Shown here: in pieces, positions 51,501 to 62,461 of the stretch
Layout: each line of letters begins with the position of its first letter
Position numbering within the stretch: the first letter of the stretch is position 1
NCBI RefSeq assembly: GCF_016805305.1
Contig: NZ_JAERQN010000008.1
Location: 62,001-126,000 of the forward strand
Origin: Falsiroseomonas ponticola
GTDB taxonomy: Bacteria > Pseudomonadota > Alphaproteobacteria > Acetobacterales > Acetobacteraceae
Direction of reading: 5' to 3'
Length of the DNA stretch: 64,000 nucleotides
Notes under the pieces: generated by a model
Seen by the model: only the letters and a program-made list of their open reading frames with translations
Databases searched by the model: none
What the model was told of the DNA's origin: nothing
Program-made: the position numbers and the translations under genes

Positions 51501-52637
51501 GCCACCCGCCAGGCCGCCATCGGGCCGGAGCGGGAGGAATGGGCCCGCCGCCGCGCGGAAGCCGCCGCCCGCCGCGCCGAACTCGCCACCCGCGCGGGGG
51601 AGGCCGCCGTCGAGCGCGAAGCCCTCTCCGACGCGCCGGAAGCCGCCGCCGCCCGCCGCGCCGCCGCCGGCCGCCTGCTCGCGGAGGCCGAGGCCACCCA
51701 CGCCGCCGCCGCCGCCGCCCTCGCCGCCGCGGAGCGGGAGGATCGCGAAGCCGCGCTGGCCCGCCGCACCGCCGACGCTGCCTTCGCCCAGGCGCGGGAG
51801 GCCCAGCTCCGCACCGAAGGCGCGGCCGCCCAGGCGGAGGCCGCGGCGCTGGCGGTGGAGGAACGCATCGTCGAGCGCCTGGGCGAGGGCCATCCCGACC
51901 TGCCGGAGGAGGTGGGCGAGCTGACCGACCAGGCGGAGGAGAAGGCCCGCCGCAAGGTGGACCGCCTGACCAAGGAGCGGGAGGAGATGGGCCCCGTGAA
52001 CCTGCGGGCCGAGGTGGAGCTGAACGAGCTGGACGCCGCCCGCGCGAAGATCGAGCAGGACCGGCAGGAAGTCGCCACCGCCATCGCCAAGCTGCGCGGC
52101 TCCATCGGCCATCTGAACCGGGAAGGCCGGGAACGCCTGCGCATCGTCTTCGACAAGGTGGATGCGGAGTTCCGCGGCCTCTTCACCCGGCTCTTCGGCG
52201 GCGGCCGCGCCCACCTCGCCCTGGTCGGCTCCGACGATCCGCTGGAGGCGGGGCTCGAGATCTATGCGGAGCCGCCGGGCAAGAAGCTCGCCTCGCTCAA
52301 CCTGCTCTCGGGCGGCGAACAGGCGCTGACGGCGCTCTCCCTCGTCTTCGCCGTCTTCCGCTGCAACCCCGCCCCGGTCTGCGTGCTGGACGAGGTCGAT
52401 GCGCCGCTCGACGACGCCAATGTGGAGCGCCTCTGCGACCTGCTCGAGATCATGGCCAGGCCGGCGGAGGAAGGCGGCGGCGGCACGCGCTTCCTGATCG
52501 TCACGCACCATCCGCTCACCATGGCGCGGATGCACCGCCTCTACGGCGTCACCATGCAGGAACGCGGCGTCTCCCGCCTGCTGAGCGTCGATCTGCAGCG
52601 GGCGGTGGAGCTGGTGGACGGCGCCGCCCCCGCCTGA
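48540..52637 (+). CDS. smc: Chromosome segregation protein SMC
   Basis: A 1365-residue SMC ATPase that organises and condenses the chromosome. Walker A GPNGCGKSN (57-65) and the N-terminal FKSFAEPT block are followed by a long coiled coil, a hinge near 625-755 (LPPVLDSITVPPGLEAALGAA), a second coiled coil, then the signature LLSGGEQALTALSL and Walker B VCVLDEVDAPLDDANV. The length is longer than the usual 1150-1200. The coiled coils are extremely Ala/Arg/Glu-rich, which makes long false antisense ORFs. It is 21 bases after the DsbA-like gene. ScpA/ScpB partners are not in the window. Confidence 0.96.
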   Translation: MEAVTPEGTPAEEPARTEAQAEAARHAKLTRLRIAGFKSFAEPTIVEVMPGLTGIVGPNGCGKSNVVEALRWAMGETNARSMRGGEMDDVIFAGTATRPGRNLAEVTLQLEEAAGLAPPPNAEAAELEIVRKIARGEGSSFRVNGRELRARDVQTMFADIGSGARSSAMVSQGRVAALIQAKPEDRRAVLEEAAGIAGLRARKHEAELKLRQAENNLGRAEDLIAQMESGRQNLQRQARQAARYRNISGLVRQAEVEWLAILRARAQAALTHARDAFANARRATGDAEAAAEAAARRAFAAEQGLPGPREAEGAARTALERRRVEAETLGAEEARAREALAAAEARHAALARDLDHAARVDADAGAAESRLLAEAEELAAMLAALPGRVAEAESLEAQASAAVAAAAEAADRATEAAAEAAAAAGALATAEQEAATRASRLAQAQAKLDQDLRAARAAMVPDAERAAAATAVSAAESALAEAEQALSAAEAARASAQAAHEAARRAAGEAETAESRATNALQAAEQTARRTADQHARLSAERDQARASAVPPAELDAARAQAAQAAAALTEARRALEGAEAARAAAQSRHEQARAAASEAEGARARAAAETAALTEVLRAREAGSSLPPVLDSITVPPGLEAALGAAMGETLDSALEAEAPKHWRALPPLDPLPALPAGATPLSRLVEAPAALGRALSQVGLLPKGLDGAALMALLKPGQALVTEEGAVWRWDGHCLRAGAPTPGAVRLAQRNALRAAGIRQDRAEAAAAAAAEARKQAATDESHARAEEAERRERRAQAERAQAAAATALDRIAARAQQAEQRLAALAPEIERLDREREAANAALTAAREARAAAPDAAAARQARTLAANEEQARIRAESAAREARRAAEGRLAAARDAGRRLEARAAEAAARLAALEPESARVTAEREAADQALAAARAARAAAPDLAALRAAVDQARAALAEARANEAGCRDTRAMLAAEATRIATRQAAIGPEREEWARRRAEAAARRAELATRAGEAAVEREALSDAPEAAAARRAAAGRLLAEAEATHAAAAAALAAAEREDREAALARRTADAAFAQAREAQLRTEGAAAQAEAAALAVEERIVERLGEGHPDLPEEVGELTDQAEEKARRKVDRLTKEREEMGPVNLRAEVELNELDAARAKIEQDRQEVATAIAKLRGSIGHLNREGRERLRIVFDKVDAEFRGLFTRLFGGGRAHLALVGSDDPLEAGLEIYAEPPGKKLASLNLLSGGEQALTALSLVFAVFRCNPAPVCVLDEVDAPLDDANVERLCDLLEIMARPAEEGGGGTRFLIVTHHPLTMARMHRLYGVTMQERGVSRLLSVDLQRAVELVDGAAPA

Positions 52638-52647
52638 TCGCAGAAAT

Positions 52648-52662
52648 GTTCACTAAATGTTC
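52648..52662 (+). promoter_or_regulatory. LexA (SOS) box, GTTC-N7-GTTC
   Basis: An exact copy of the alphaproteobacterial LexA direct repeat lies in an AT-rich patch of the 78-base gap after smc, 53 bases before the VOC gene start. A TTGATC (52663-52668) abuts it and could serve as a -35. Confidence 0.6.
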
Positions 52663-52715
52663 TTGATCGCCCACGCCCCGGCCGCGCATCCTCCACGCCG
52701 CAGGAGGAACCCGCC

Positions 52716-53168
52716 ATGGCCGTCAGCCCCATCCCCGCCGATTATCCCCGCCTCTCCCCCTATCTCTGCGTCCGCGACGCCAGGGCCGCCCTGGCCTGGT
52801 ACCAGGAGGCGCTGGGCGCCACCGAGGTGATGCGCATCCCGGCCCCCGACGGCACCGTCATGCATGGGGAGGTGCGGATCGGCGACAGCGTGGTGATGGT
52901 GGGGGAGGAAGCGCCGGCCCATGGCGCCTTCGCCCCCGGCCATTTCGGCGGCACCGCCCTCTCCCTCGTGCTCTATGTCGCGGATGTGGACGCCGCCTTC
53001 GCCCGCGCGCTCGCCGCCGGGGCGCGCGAGGAAAGGCCCCCCGCCGACCAGCCCTTCGGCGACCGGATGGGCACGCTGCTCGACCCCTTCGGCCATCGCT
53101 GGCACCTGTCGAGCCGGGTGGAGGAGGTGCCGCCGGCGGAGATCATCCGCCGCATGTCGGGCGGCTGA
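52716..53168 (+). CDS. VOC/PhnB-like glyoxalase-fold protein
   Basis: A 150-residue vicinal-oxygen-chelate protein of the PhnB-like type. Two beta-alpha-beta-beta-beta modules are visible: YPRLSPYLCVRDARAALAWYQEALGA with GEVRIGDSVVMVGE, and LVLYVADVDAAFARALAAGA with MGTLLDPFGHRWHLSSRVEE. Candidate metal ligands are few, so a binding or resistance role is possible. It could be SOS-controlled from the LexA box upstream. Confidence 0.88.
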   Translation: MAVSPIPADYPRLSPYLCVRDARAALAWYQEALGATEVMRIPAPDGTVMHGEVRIGDSVVMVGEEAPAHGAFAPGHFGGTALSLVLYVADVDAAFARALAAGAREERPPADQPFGDRMGTLLDPFGHRWHLSSRVEEVPPAEIIRRMSGG

Positions 53169-53278
53169 CCCGGCTTCCGACCCCGGGGGCCGGCCCTTGG
53201 GGGACGCCCGGCGGCGGTTATCAATCCGGCAAGGCGGCCCGGGCTAGGCTCTGCGCCTGGCTTGCCGACGGATCCTCC

Positions 53279-55357
53279 ATGCGCATCAAGGTTCTCTTCA
53301 CCCTCGTCATGGCGGGCATCGCCGGCCTCGGCGGCACGATCGCCACCGTGGCGGGGCTGGACCAGTGGCAGAACCGGCGCGAGGCGGCCGATGCGGTCCG
53401 CACCACGGAAGCCGCCGCCACCCTGATGCGCCTGACCGAGCGGCTGGTGATCGAGCGCGGCAACTACGTCATCCGCATGAACGCCTCCGGCGCCGCGGAG
53501 GCCGATACGGTGGGCCGCCTGACGGCCATCAAGGCGGATACGGATGCCGCGCTGGCGCCCGCCATCGCCAGCCTCCGCGCCTCCGGCGCCGGGCGCGCGC
53601 ATGCCGAAAGGCTGCAGGCCGCCATCCCCGTGCTGGCGGAGCTGCGCCGCGCCATGGACCCGGCCGCGGTGCTGCCCCTGGCGCAGCGGGACCCCGCCAT
53701 CCGCGGCCGGCCGCAGGCGGTCTATGACCAGGTGCTCGGCCATGTCACCGCCGCGCTGAACGACAGCCACCGCATCCTGACCCGCGCCGATGGCCCGCTC
53801 GGCGACCTCATGCTCGTCGCGCGCCTCACCTGGGACCTGCGGGACCAGGCCAGCCGCCGCATCGTCGCCATCGCCACCGCGCTGAACAGCGGCCGCGCCA
53901 TGACCCCTGCGGAACTCGACACCGCCAATGGCGCCTCCCGCCTCGTGGAGGCGACCTGGGCGCGGGTGAAGATGGTGGCCGGGCTGATCGACGACACGCC
54001 CCGCCTCTCCGCCGCCATCGCGGAGGTGGAGGACCGCTATTTCGGCGACATCACCCGCCAGACCCAGGCGCTGATCGATGCCGGCCGCGCCGGCTCCACC
54101 TATCCCCTCAGCAGCAACGCCTTCACCGCCTTCGCCACGCCGGGCCTGCAGGTGCTCCTGCAGGTGCGCGACGCCGCGCTGGCCGAGGCCGCCGCCCATG
54201 CCGCCATGGCCGAATCCCGCGCCGCGGCGCTGCTCGCCATCGTCCTCGCCGCCGCCCTCGTCGTCGGCCTGGTGCTGGCGGGGCTCGGCTGGCTGCTGGT
54301 CCGCCGCGTCGTGGTGCCGGTGGTGCGCCTGACCGGCGTGGTGCAGCGCCTGGCGCAGGGGGACAACGCCGTCGCCGTGCCCGACCAGGCCCGGCAGGAC
54401 GAGATCGGCGCCATGGCCGATGCGGTGGAGGTGCTGCGCCGCAACGCCGTGCAGGCCGCGAAGGTGGCCGCGGAAGCCGCCGCCGAACAGCAGGCCAAGG
54501 CCGCCCGCGCCGACGCCACCCAGGCCCTGGTCCGGCGGTTCGAGGCGGAGGTGGCCGACGTGCTCGGCGCCGTCGCCGGCGCCGCCGCGCCGCTCGATGA
54601 AACCGCCAGCCGCATGGGCGATGCGGCCTCCGGCGCCCGCGCCCAGGCGGATGCCATGACCCGCGCGGTGGACACCACCGCCAGCCATACCCAGACCGTC
54701 GCCAATTCGGCGGAGGAACTCGCCGCCTCCATCGCGGAGGTCGCGCAGCAGGTGACGCAATCCGCGCGCCTCGCCCAGCAGGCCTCCCGCGACGCGCAGG
54801 AAAGCAACCAGGCCGTCGCGGGCCTGGCCGATGTCGCCAGCCGCATCGGCGACGTGATCGGCCTGATCAACTCCATCGCCGGCCAGACCAACCTGCTGGC
54901 CCTGAACGCGACGATCGAGGCCGCGCGCGCCGGCGACGCCGGCAAGGGCTTCGCCGTGGTGGCCGGGGAGGTGAAGGCCCTGGCCGCCCAGACCGCGACG
55001 GCGACGGAGCAGATCAGCACCCAGATCGCCGCCATGCAGGCGGAAACCAGCCGCGCCGTCGCCGCCATCCGCGGCATCGGCCAGACGATCGAGGAGCTGT
55101 CCTCCATCGCGACGCAGGTGGCCGCCGCCGCCGAGCAGCAATCCGCCGCCACCCAGGAAATCGGCCGCGCCATCGCGCAGACGGCGGCCAGCACCCAGGA
55201 ACTCACCGCCCAGACCGCCCAGGCGCGGGAAGGGGCGGAGACGACCTACGCCGCCAGCGCCGGGCTGCGCGACGCCTCCGCGGGCCTGTCCCGCCAGGCC
55301 GATGTGCTGCGCGCCAAGGTGGATGGCTTCCTGGCGGAAATCCGCCGGGCCGCCTGA
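53279..55357 (+). CDS. Methyl-accepting chemotaxis protein
   Basis: A 692-residue chemoreceptor. TM1 is residues 5-27; a helical periplasmic sensor of about 285 residues follows; TM2 is near 316-341 (AIVLAAALVVGLVLAGLGWLL), then HAMP (RRVVVPVVRLTGVVQRLAQG). The signalling tip has the conserved INSIAGQTNLLALNATIEAA and AGKGFAVVAGEVKALA hairpin. The C-terminus ends FLAEIRRAA with no CheR-binding pentapeptide. The ligand is unknown. Confidence 0.95.
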   Translation: MRIKVLFTLVMAGIAGLGGTIATVAGLDQWQNRREAADAVRTTEAAATLMRLTERLVIERGNYVIRMNASGAAEADTVGRLTAIKADTDAALAPAIASLRASGAGRAHAERLQAAIPVLAELRRAMDPAAVLPLAQRDPAIRGRPQAVYDQVLGHVTAALNDSHRILTRADGPLGDLMLVARLTWDLRDQASRRIVAIATALNSGRAMTPAELDTANGASRLVEATWARVKMVAGLIDDTPRLSAAIAEVEDRYFGDITRQTQALIDAGRAGSTYPLSSNAFTAFATPGLQVLLQVRDAALAEAAAHAAMAESRAAALLAIVLAAALVVGLVLAGLGWLLVRRVVVPVVRLTGVVQRLAQGDNAVAVPDQARQDEIGAMADAVEVLRRNAVQAAKVAAEAAAEQQAKAARADATQALVRRFEAEVADVLGAVAGAAAPLDETASRMGDAASGARAQADAMTRAVDTTASHTQTVANSAEELAASIAEVAQQVTQSARLAQQASRDAQESNQAVAGLADVASRIGDVIGLINSIAGQTNLLALNATIEAARAGDAGKGFAVVAGEVKALAAQTATATEQISTQIAAMQAETSRAVAAIRGIGQTIEELSSIATQVAAAAEQQSAATQEIGRAIAQTAASTQELTAQTAQAREGAETTYAASAGLRDASAGLSRQADVLRAKVDGFLAEIRRAA

Positions 55358-55418
55358 GGCCCGGCGCCGGGCCGCCGCCGGGCCCTTTGGGGCCCGGTCA
55401 GCGCCCGGCGGGGCAAGG

Positions 55419-56597
<1,179 letters not shown>

Positions 56598-56793
56598 GCG
56601 GGTCGTCTCCGGCGGGGTTCGCGCGCTGTATGAAGGAATTTTCACGAATAGCCATGCGGGGGCGCCCCGCCGCGGCCCGATTCCCACCGAATCCCCAATA
56701 AGCCCAGCAGGTTACGGCCCGCCTCAACTCCCCGCCAGGACCGTCACGGAGGGAATCGTTGACGCCAGCGGCGCATCGGCGCGTTCTGCCCCC

Positions 56794-58662
<1,869 letters not shown>

Positions 58663-58668
58663 GGCGCC

Positions 58669-58724
58669 CTGGGGAAGGCGCTGCCTTCCCCAGACCCCAT
58701 CCGCCAGGAGGCAGAGCCTCCTGG
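58669..58724 (+). repeat. Paired-palindrome intergenic element, copy 4
   Basis: A 10-bp stem with loop CGCTG (58669-58693), linker ACCCCATCCG, a 9-bp stem with loop AGA (58704-58724), then ACC. It starts 7 bases after the ABC exporter stop and 12 bases before the convergent ccrM stop. Confidence 0.7.
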
Positions 58725-58735
58725 ACCATCGTCAG

Positions 58736-59824
58736 TCAAAGCCCCTGCGAGGCGATCTCCGTCCGGATCTCGTCGATCAGGCGCAACCGCCCGTCGCGGC
58801 CCTCGATGTGCCAGAAGGTCCAGCCATTGCAGGACGGCGCCTGCTGCAACTCCGCCCCCACCTTGTGGATGGACCCCGTCGCCTGGCCGCAGCGCAGCGT
58901 GCCATCGGCGCCGACCACCGCCCGCCAGCGCTTGTGCCGGTCCGTCAGCGTGGTCCCCGCCGGCACCAGGCCGCGTTCCACCAGCAGCCCGAAGGCAACC
59001 CGCGGCTGTTCCCGCTTGTTCGGCAGGGCGAGCGCGGCACTCTCCGGCATCGCCTCCACCGCCTCGATCCGGGCGCGGGCGGCGGCGGCATAGCCCTCGT
59101 CCCGCTCGATCCCGATGAAACGGCGCCCCAGCCGCTTGGCGACCGCCGCCGTGGTCCCGGTGCCGAGGAAGGGATCCAGCACCACCTCCCCGGGCTGGGT
59201 GCAGCTCACCAGCACGCGGTGCAGCAGCGCCTCCGGCTTCTGGGTCGGGTGCAGCTTCTTGCCATCCTCCCCCCGCAGCCGCTCCGCCCCGGTGCAGAGC
59301 GGAAAATACCAGTCGCTCCGCATCTGCACGTCGTCGTTCAGGGACTTCATGGCGGCGTAGTTGAAGCGGTAGCGGCTTTCCGCCCCCCGCGCCGCCCAGA
59401 TCAGCGTCTCATGCGCATTGGTGAAGCGCCGGCCCCGGAAATTCGGCATCGGGTTCGCCTTGCGCCAGATCACGTCGTTCAGGATCCAGAAGCCGAGGTC
59501 CTGCATCGCCGTGCCGAGGCGGAAGACGTTGTGGTAGCTGCCCACCACCCACAGCGTGCCGTCCTTGCGCAGCACGCGGCGGCATTCCGTCAGCCATTCC
59601 CGCGTGAAGGCGTCATAGGCCGCGAAATCGCTGAACTGGTCCCAGGCGTCATCGACGCCGTCCACGATGCTGTCATCCGGCCGGCGCAGCTCGCCCCGGA
59701 GCTGGAGGTTGTAGGGCGGGTCGGCGAAGACGGCGTGCACGGAAGCCGGCGGCAGGCGCCGCAGCATCGCGATGCAGTCGCCGACCATCACCTCGTCCAG
59801 CGGCAGGTCGAGACCGGTGCCCAT
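58736..59824 (-). CDS. ccrM: GANTC adenine methyltransferase CcrM
   Basis: A 362-residue cell-cycle-regulated DNA adenine methyltransferase of the beta class (Caulobacter CcrM is 358). Motif IV is DPPYNL (35-40) near the N-terminus, and the SAM-binding FxGxG motif follows in VLDPFLGTGTTAAVAKRLGR. The C-terminal CcrM-specific domain (about 270-362) includes HKVGAELQQAPSCNGWTFWH. It lies 62 bases downstream of rnhB on the same strand. The ATG at 59824 was chosen to match the family N-terminus. Two GANTC sites lie in the leader. Confidence 0.96.
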   Translation of the reverse strand: MGTGLDLPLDEVMVGDCIAMLRRLPPASVHAVFADPPYNLQLRGELRRPDDSIVDGVDDAWDQFSDFAAYDAFTREWLTECRRVLRKDGTLWVVGSYHNVFRLGTAMQDLGFWILNDVIWRKANPMPNFRGRRFTNAHETLIWAARGAESRYRFNYAAMKSLNDDVQMRSDWYFPLCTGAERLRGEDGKKLHPTQKPEALLHRVLVSCTQPGEVVLDPFLGTGTTAAVAKRLGRRFIGIERDEGYAAAARARIEAVEAMPESAALALPNKREQPRVAFGLLVERGLVPAGTTLTDRHKRWRAVVGADGTLRCGQATGSIHKVGAELQQAPSCNGWTFWHIEGRDGRLRLIDEIRTEIASQGL

Positions 59825-59847
59825 CGTTACGCCAGCAACCCCTATGC

Positions 59848-59880
59848 GAATCGAGCCCCCACCATGCGCGGCGCCGAGTC
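59848..59880 (-). promoter_or_regulatory. Two GANTC methylation sites in the ccrM leader
   Basis: GAATC (59848-59852) and GAGTC (59876-59880) both lie in the 62-base gap between rnhB and ccrM. In Caulobacter, methylated GANTC sites in the ccrM leader lower its transcription, so a similar feedback is possible here. Confidence 0.5.
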
Positions 59881-59886
59881 GCGCCG

Positions 59887-60522
59887 TCAACCGACCCGCA
59901 CCGGCAGCAGCAGCGATGCCTGGTCCACCGGGGAAAATCCCCGCCGATGGTGGCGCGTGGGCCCCACCTCCGCCAGCCGCGCCCGATGCGCCGCGGTCGG
60001 GTAGCCCTGGTTGCGGGCGAAGCCCCAGCCGGGGTGGCGCGCATCCAGCCGCGCCATCGCCCGGTCCCGCGTGACCTTCGCCAGGATGGAGGCCGCGGCG
60101 ATCGACAGGCTCACCCCATCCCCCCCAACCACGCAGCGCACCGGGCAGGGCAGCGGCGGCGCCAGATGGCCATCCACCAGCGCCAGGTCCGGCACCACGC
60201 CAAGCCGCGCCAGCGCGCGGGCCATCGCCAGGTGGCTGGCGCGCAGGATGTTGAGGCGCCCGATCTCGGCGGCGGAGGCCCCGGCGATGGCGAAGGCCAC
60301 CTCCCCCCGCCCCCGCGCCGCCACCAGCGCGGCGAAGGCCGCTTCCCGCCGCGCCGCGGTCAGCTTCTTGCTGTCATCCAGCAGCGCGGCCAGCGCGGGC
60401 GCGGGCGGGCCGCGGAATAGCGCGGCGGCGGCCAGCACCGGGCCGGCCAGCGGCCCGCGCCCGACCTCGTCGAGCCCCGCGACCAGCCCCCCCGCTTCCG
60501 ATTCCAGCGCATAATCCGGCAT
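59887..60522 (-). CDS. rnhB: Ribonuclease HII
   Basis: A 211-residue nuclease that removes RNA from RNA-DNA hybrids and starts ribonucleotide excision. The DEVGRGPLAGPVL motif holds Asp18 and Glu19; LALVDGHLAPP holds the next Asp, and IAAASILAKVTRDRAM and GYPTAAHR follow. The ATG at 60522 gives the usual length. It is upstream of ccrM, an order seen in other alphaproteobacteria. Confidence 0.95.
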   Translation of the reverse strand: MPDYALESEAGGLVAGLDEVGRGPLAGPVLAAAALFRGPPAPALAALLDDSKKLTAARREAAFAALVAARGRGEVAFAIAGASAAEIGRLNILRASHLAMARALARLGVVPDLALVDGHLAPPLPCPVRCVVGGDGVSLSIAAASILAKVTRDRAMARLDARHPGWGFARNQGYPTAAHRARLAEVGPTRHHRRGFSPVDQASLLLPVRVG

Positions 60523-60608
60523 CGCCCCTGCATACCGCCCGCCGCAACCCCGCGCCATCACGCCGCGTTCGCCCGGAAGCAATGACGGGCAGGAACGGGA
60601 GAACGACG

Positions 60609-61118
60609 ATGGACCAGCGCAGCCTGAGGCTGGCGGCGGAGAGCGTGGAGCCCGCGCCCTTCGTGATCCCGGGCGCCACCGGCGGCACCTTCCGCATCCA
60701 GATCCTGAACGAGGATAGTGGCCGCGGCATCGTGACCAGCATCGTCCACATCCCCGCCGGCGGCCGCATCCCCGCCCATTGCCACCGCGCGGGGGCGGAG
60801 ATGCACTTCCTGCTGGATGGCGACCTGACCGATGGCGGGCAGGCGCTGCCGCCCGGCGGCTTCACCACCCAGGCCGCCGGCGTGGTGCATGGCCCGCATG
60901 AAAGCCGCGGCGGCGCCCGGGTGCTGACGGTGCAGTCCTGGCAATCCAGCGACGGCGATTTCGATTTCGAACCCGCCGCCGAGGCGACGGAAGCCACCCC
61001 GACCGGCGAGATGCAGGACGGCAAGCTGCCGGAGGGCGGCCTGCGGAAGGTGGATGAGGGCGCCCAGCAGGCCGCGCGGGAGGAAGCCGCCGCTCCGGAG
61101 GGCAAGGGCTATAGCTGA
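60609..61118 (+). CDS. Cupin-domain protein
   Basis: A 169-residue protein with one cupin barrel. Metal-site residues are in IPAHCHRAGAEMHFLLDGDLTDGG (His, His, Glu, His pattern split over two strands) and the second motif GVVHGPHES. The last 55 residues are a charged low-complexity tail (EATEATPTGEM, EGAQQAAREEAAA). Its enzymatic role is unknown. It is divergent from rnhB, with 86 bases between the starts. Confidence 0.82.
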   Translation: MDQRSLRLAAESVEPAPFVIPGATGGTFRIQILNEDSGRGIVTSIVHIPAGGRIPAHCHRAGAEMHFLLDGDLTDGGQALPPGGFTTQAAGVVHGPHESRGGARVLTVQSWQSSDGDFDFEPAAEATEATPTGEMQDGKLPEGGLRKVDEGAQQAAREEAAAPEGKGYS

Positions 61119-61530
61119 CCCGCCAAAGGCGCTGGATTCCCGCCGATGTTCCTGTTATGGTCCCGTCATCATCGGCCCGAGCCCTGTCCAGCACCACCCC
61201 GCACCCGCCGCCGCGCGCGGGCGCCGGCACCCCGCGAAAACGGTGCTAAAGGCACTAAATCGGCCTAATCGGCTAAAACCATCGTACTGGCCCAAGGCAT
61301 GGGACGGGGCCCCTGCCGGGCGCCATCCCGCGCCCGCACCCCGCGAAAACGGTGCTAAAGGCCCTAAATCGGCCTAATCGGCTAAAACCATAGTACTGCC
61401 CCAAGGCATGGGACGGGCCCCCTGCCGGGCGCCATCCCGCGCCCGCACCCCGCGAAGTCGGTGCTAAAGGCACTAAATCGGCCTAATCGGCTAAAGCCAC
61501 AGTACTGGCCCAAGGCATGGGGCCGGGCCG
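61119..61530. repeat. Three tandem 109-bp repeats in a gene-free gap
   Basis: The 412-base gap after the cupin gene holds no gene. From 61227 a 109-base unit is repeated (starts 61227, 61336, 61445), with copy 3 ending near 61530. Each unit has a GC-rich half and an AT-richer half in which CTAA recurs about every 9-10 bases (GTGCTAAAGGCACTAAATCGG, then CCTAATCGGCTAAAACC). The copies differ at only a few positions. A GTGC/GCAC hairpin is intact in copies 1 and 3 and disturbed in copy 2. The role is unknown. Confidence 0.85.
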
Positions 61531-61884
61531 CTAGCCCGACCGCCGCTCGGCCATGCGCAGCGCGGCCGTGAGGCGGGAGAAGACGTACCAGAAGGCGCCA
61601 TGCCCCGGCGCCCCCTGGCCCGGCACCGCCTCCGCCCCCACCGGGTCGCCCCGCCGCAGCAGGCCGAGCCGCGCCTCGTAGCGGCCGCGCATGTTCTCCA
61701 GGAAGGCGCCGGTCGCCGCCATGTACTGCTCCAGCATCTCGGCGGCGATCTCGATCTCCGCCTGCGGCCGGCCCTCGGCCGTCAGCGCCTTCAGCGCCCG
61801 GCTGTCGGTGGCCAGCTGGATGTGCAGGCGATGGAGGTCCGCCAGGTGACGGGCGATGGCCTGGCGCGCTTCGGCTTCGGTCAT
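61531..61884 (-). CDS. Hypothetical helical protein
   Basis: A 117-residue cytoplasmic protein of unknown function, almost entirely alpha-helical. It starts MTEAEARQAIARHLADLHRL and contains ALKALTAEGRPQAEIEIAAEML and GAFLENMRGRYEARLGLLRRG. No signal peptide or membrane segment is seen. The open frame extends to 62463, but the upstream part runs antisense through the signal-peptide gene. Its stop abuts the 109-bp repeats, and its start is 38 bases from the next gene's stop. Confidence 0.55.
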   Translation of the reverse strand: MTEAEARQAIARHLADLHRLHIQLATDSRALKALTAEGRPQAEIEIAAEMLEQYMAATGAFLENMRGRYEARLGLLRRGDPVGAEAVPGQGAPGHGAFWYVFSRLTAALRMAERRSG

Positions 61885-61922
61885 CCCCGAAGCCTGCGCC
61901 GCCAGGGATGAAGGGATCGTGA

Positions 61923-62342
61923 CTATCCGCCCGTGCCGCTCTCCGCGCCCGCCAGCGCGGGCAGCGTCGCCAGCGCCTCCCCGGCCGCGGCGCGGGCGGC
62001 GGCGATGTCGCCGCCCTCCTCCCGCACCATCGCCATCGCCTCCGCCACCTCCTTCACGGCGGTCTGCCAGGGCGCGCCGCGGCGGGCATCGGCGGGCAGG
62101 CGCAGCATGGCGCGCTCCACCTCGTTCAGCGCCTGGCGGAGGCGCGACGTCGCGCCGGTGGCGGGAATCGTGCCCTCCTCCAGCCGCTTCAGCACGTCGC
62201 GCAGGCCTTCCTCCGCCTCGCGCAGCGTGCGCATCGCCTCCACCGTGGCGGCGGAGCTGCTGCCAGGGGCGGGCGGCGCCTGGGCCAGGGCGGGCGCGGC
62301 GGCCAGCGTGACGGCCAGCGCAAGCGCAATCGATCGGTGCAT
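61923..62342 (-). CDS. Small secreted helical hypothetical protein
   Basis: A 139-residue exported protein. The signal peptide MHRSIALALAVTLAAAPALAQ is followed by about 115 residues of helices (EAMRTLREAEEGLRDVLKRLEEG, LRQALNEVERAMLRLPADAR), in the style of periplasmic helical-bundle proteins. No family was recognised. ATG 62342 gives the signal peptide. It is divergent from the CoxL-like gene. Confidence 0.6.
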   Translation of the reverse strand: MHRSIALALAVTLAAAPALAQAPPAPGSSSAATVEAMRTLREAEEGLRDVLKRLEEGTIPATGATSRLRQALNEVERAMLRLPADARRGAPWQTAVKEVAEAMAMVREEGGDIAAARAAAGEALATLPALAGAESGTGG

Positions 62343-62461
62343 GGGGCTTGCACTCCTTCCGGGCTGCGAACGCCGGGCACCCCGCCCGGTTGCCGCCCCC
62401 CTTTTCGATCCCCCCAAAGATCGCAGATGATGGTGCGGAGAAGATCTGGGGAACGAAGGCC

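Noticed and set aside
47715..52535. A 1606-residue minus-strand ORF opposite smc, and a 972-residue one
   Set aside because: They lie antisense to a clear SMC protein and consist of Gly/Ala/Arg-rich low-complexity sequence. Very GC-rich coding DNA lacks stop codons in other frames, so these are shadows.
61227..61530. Possible CRISPR array
   Set aside because: The 109-bp repeats are contiguous with no unique spacers, the units are far too long, and no cas genes are near.
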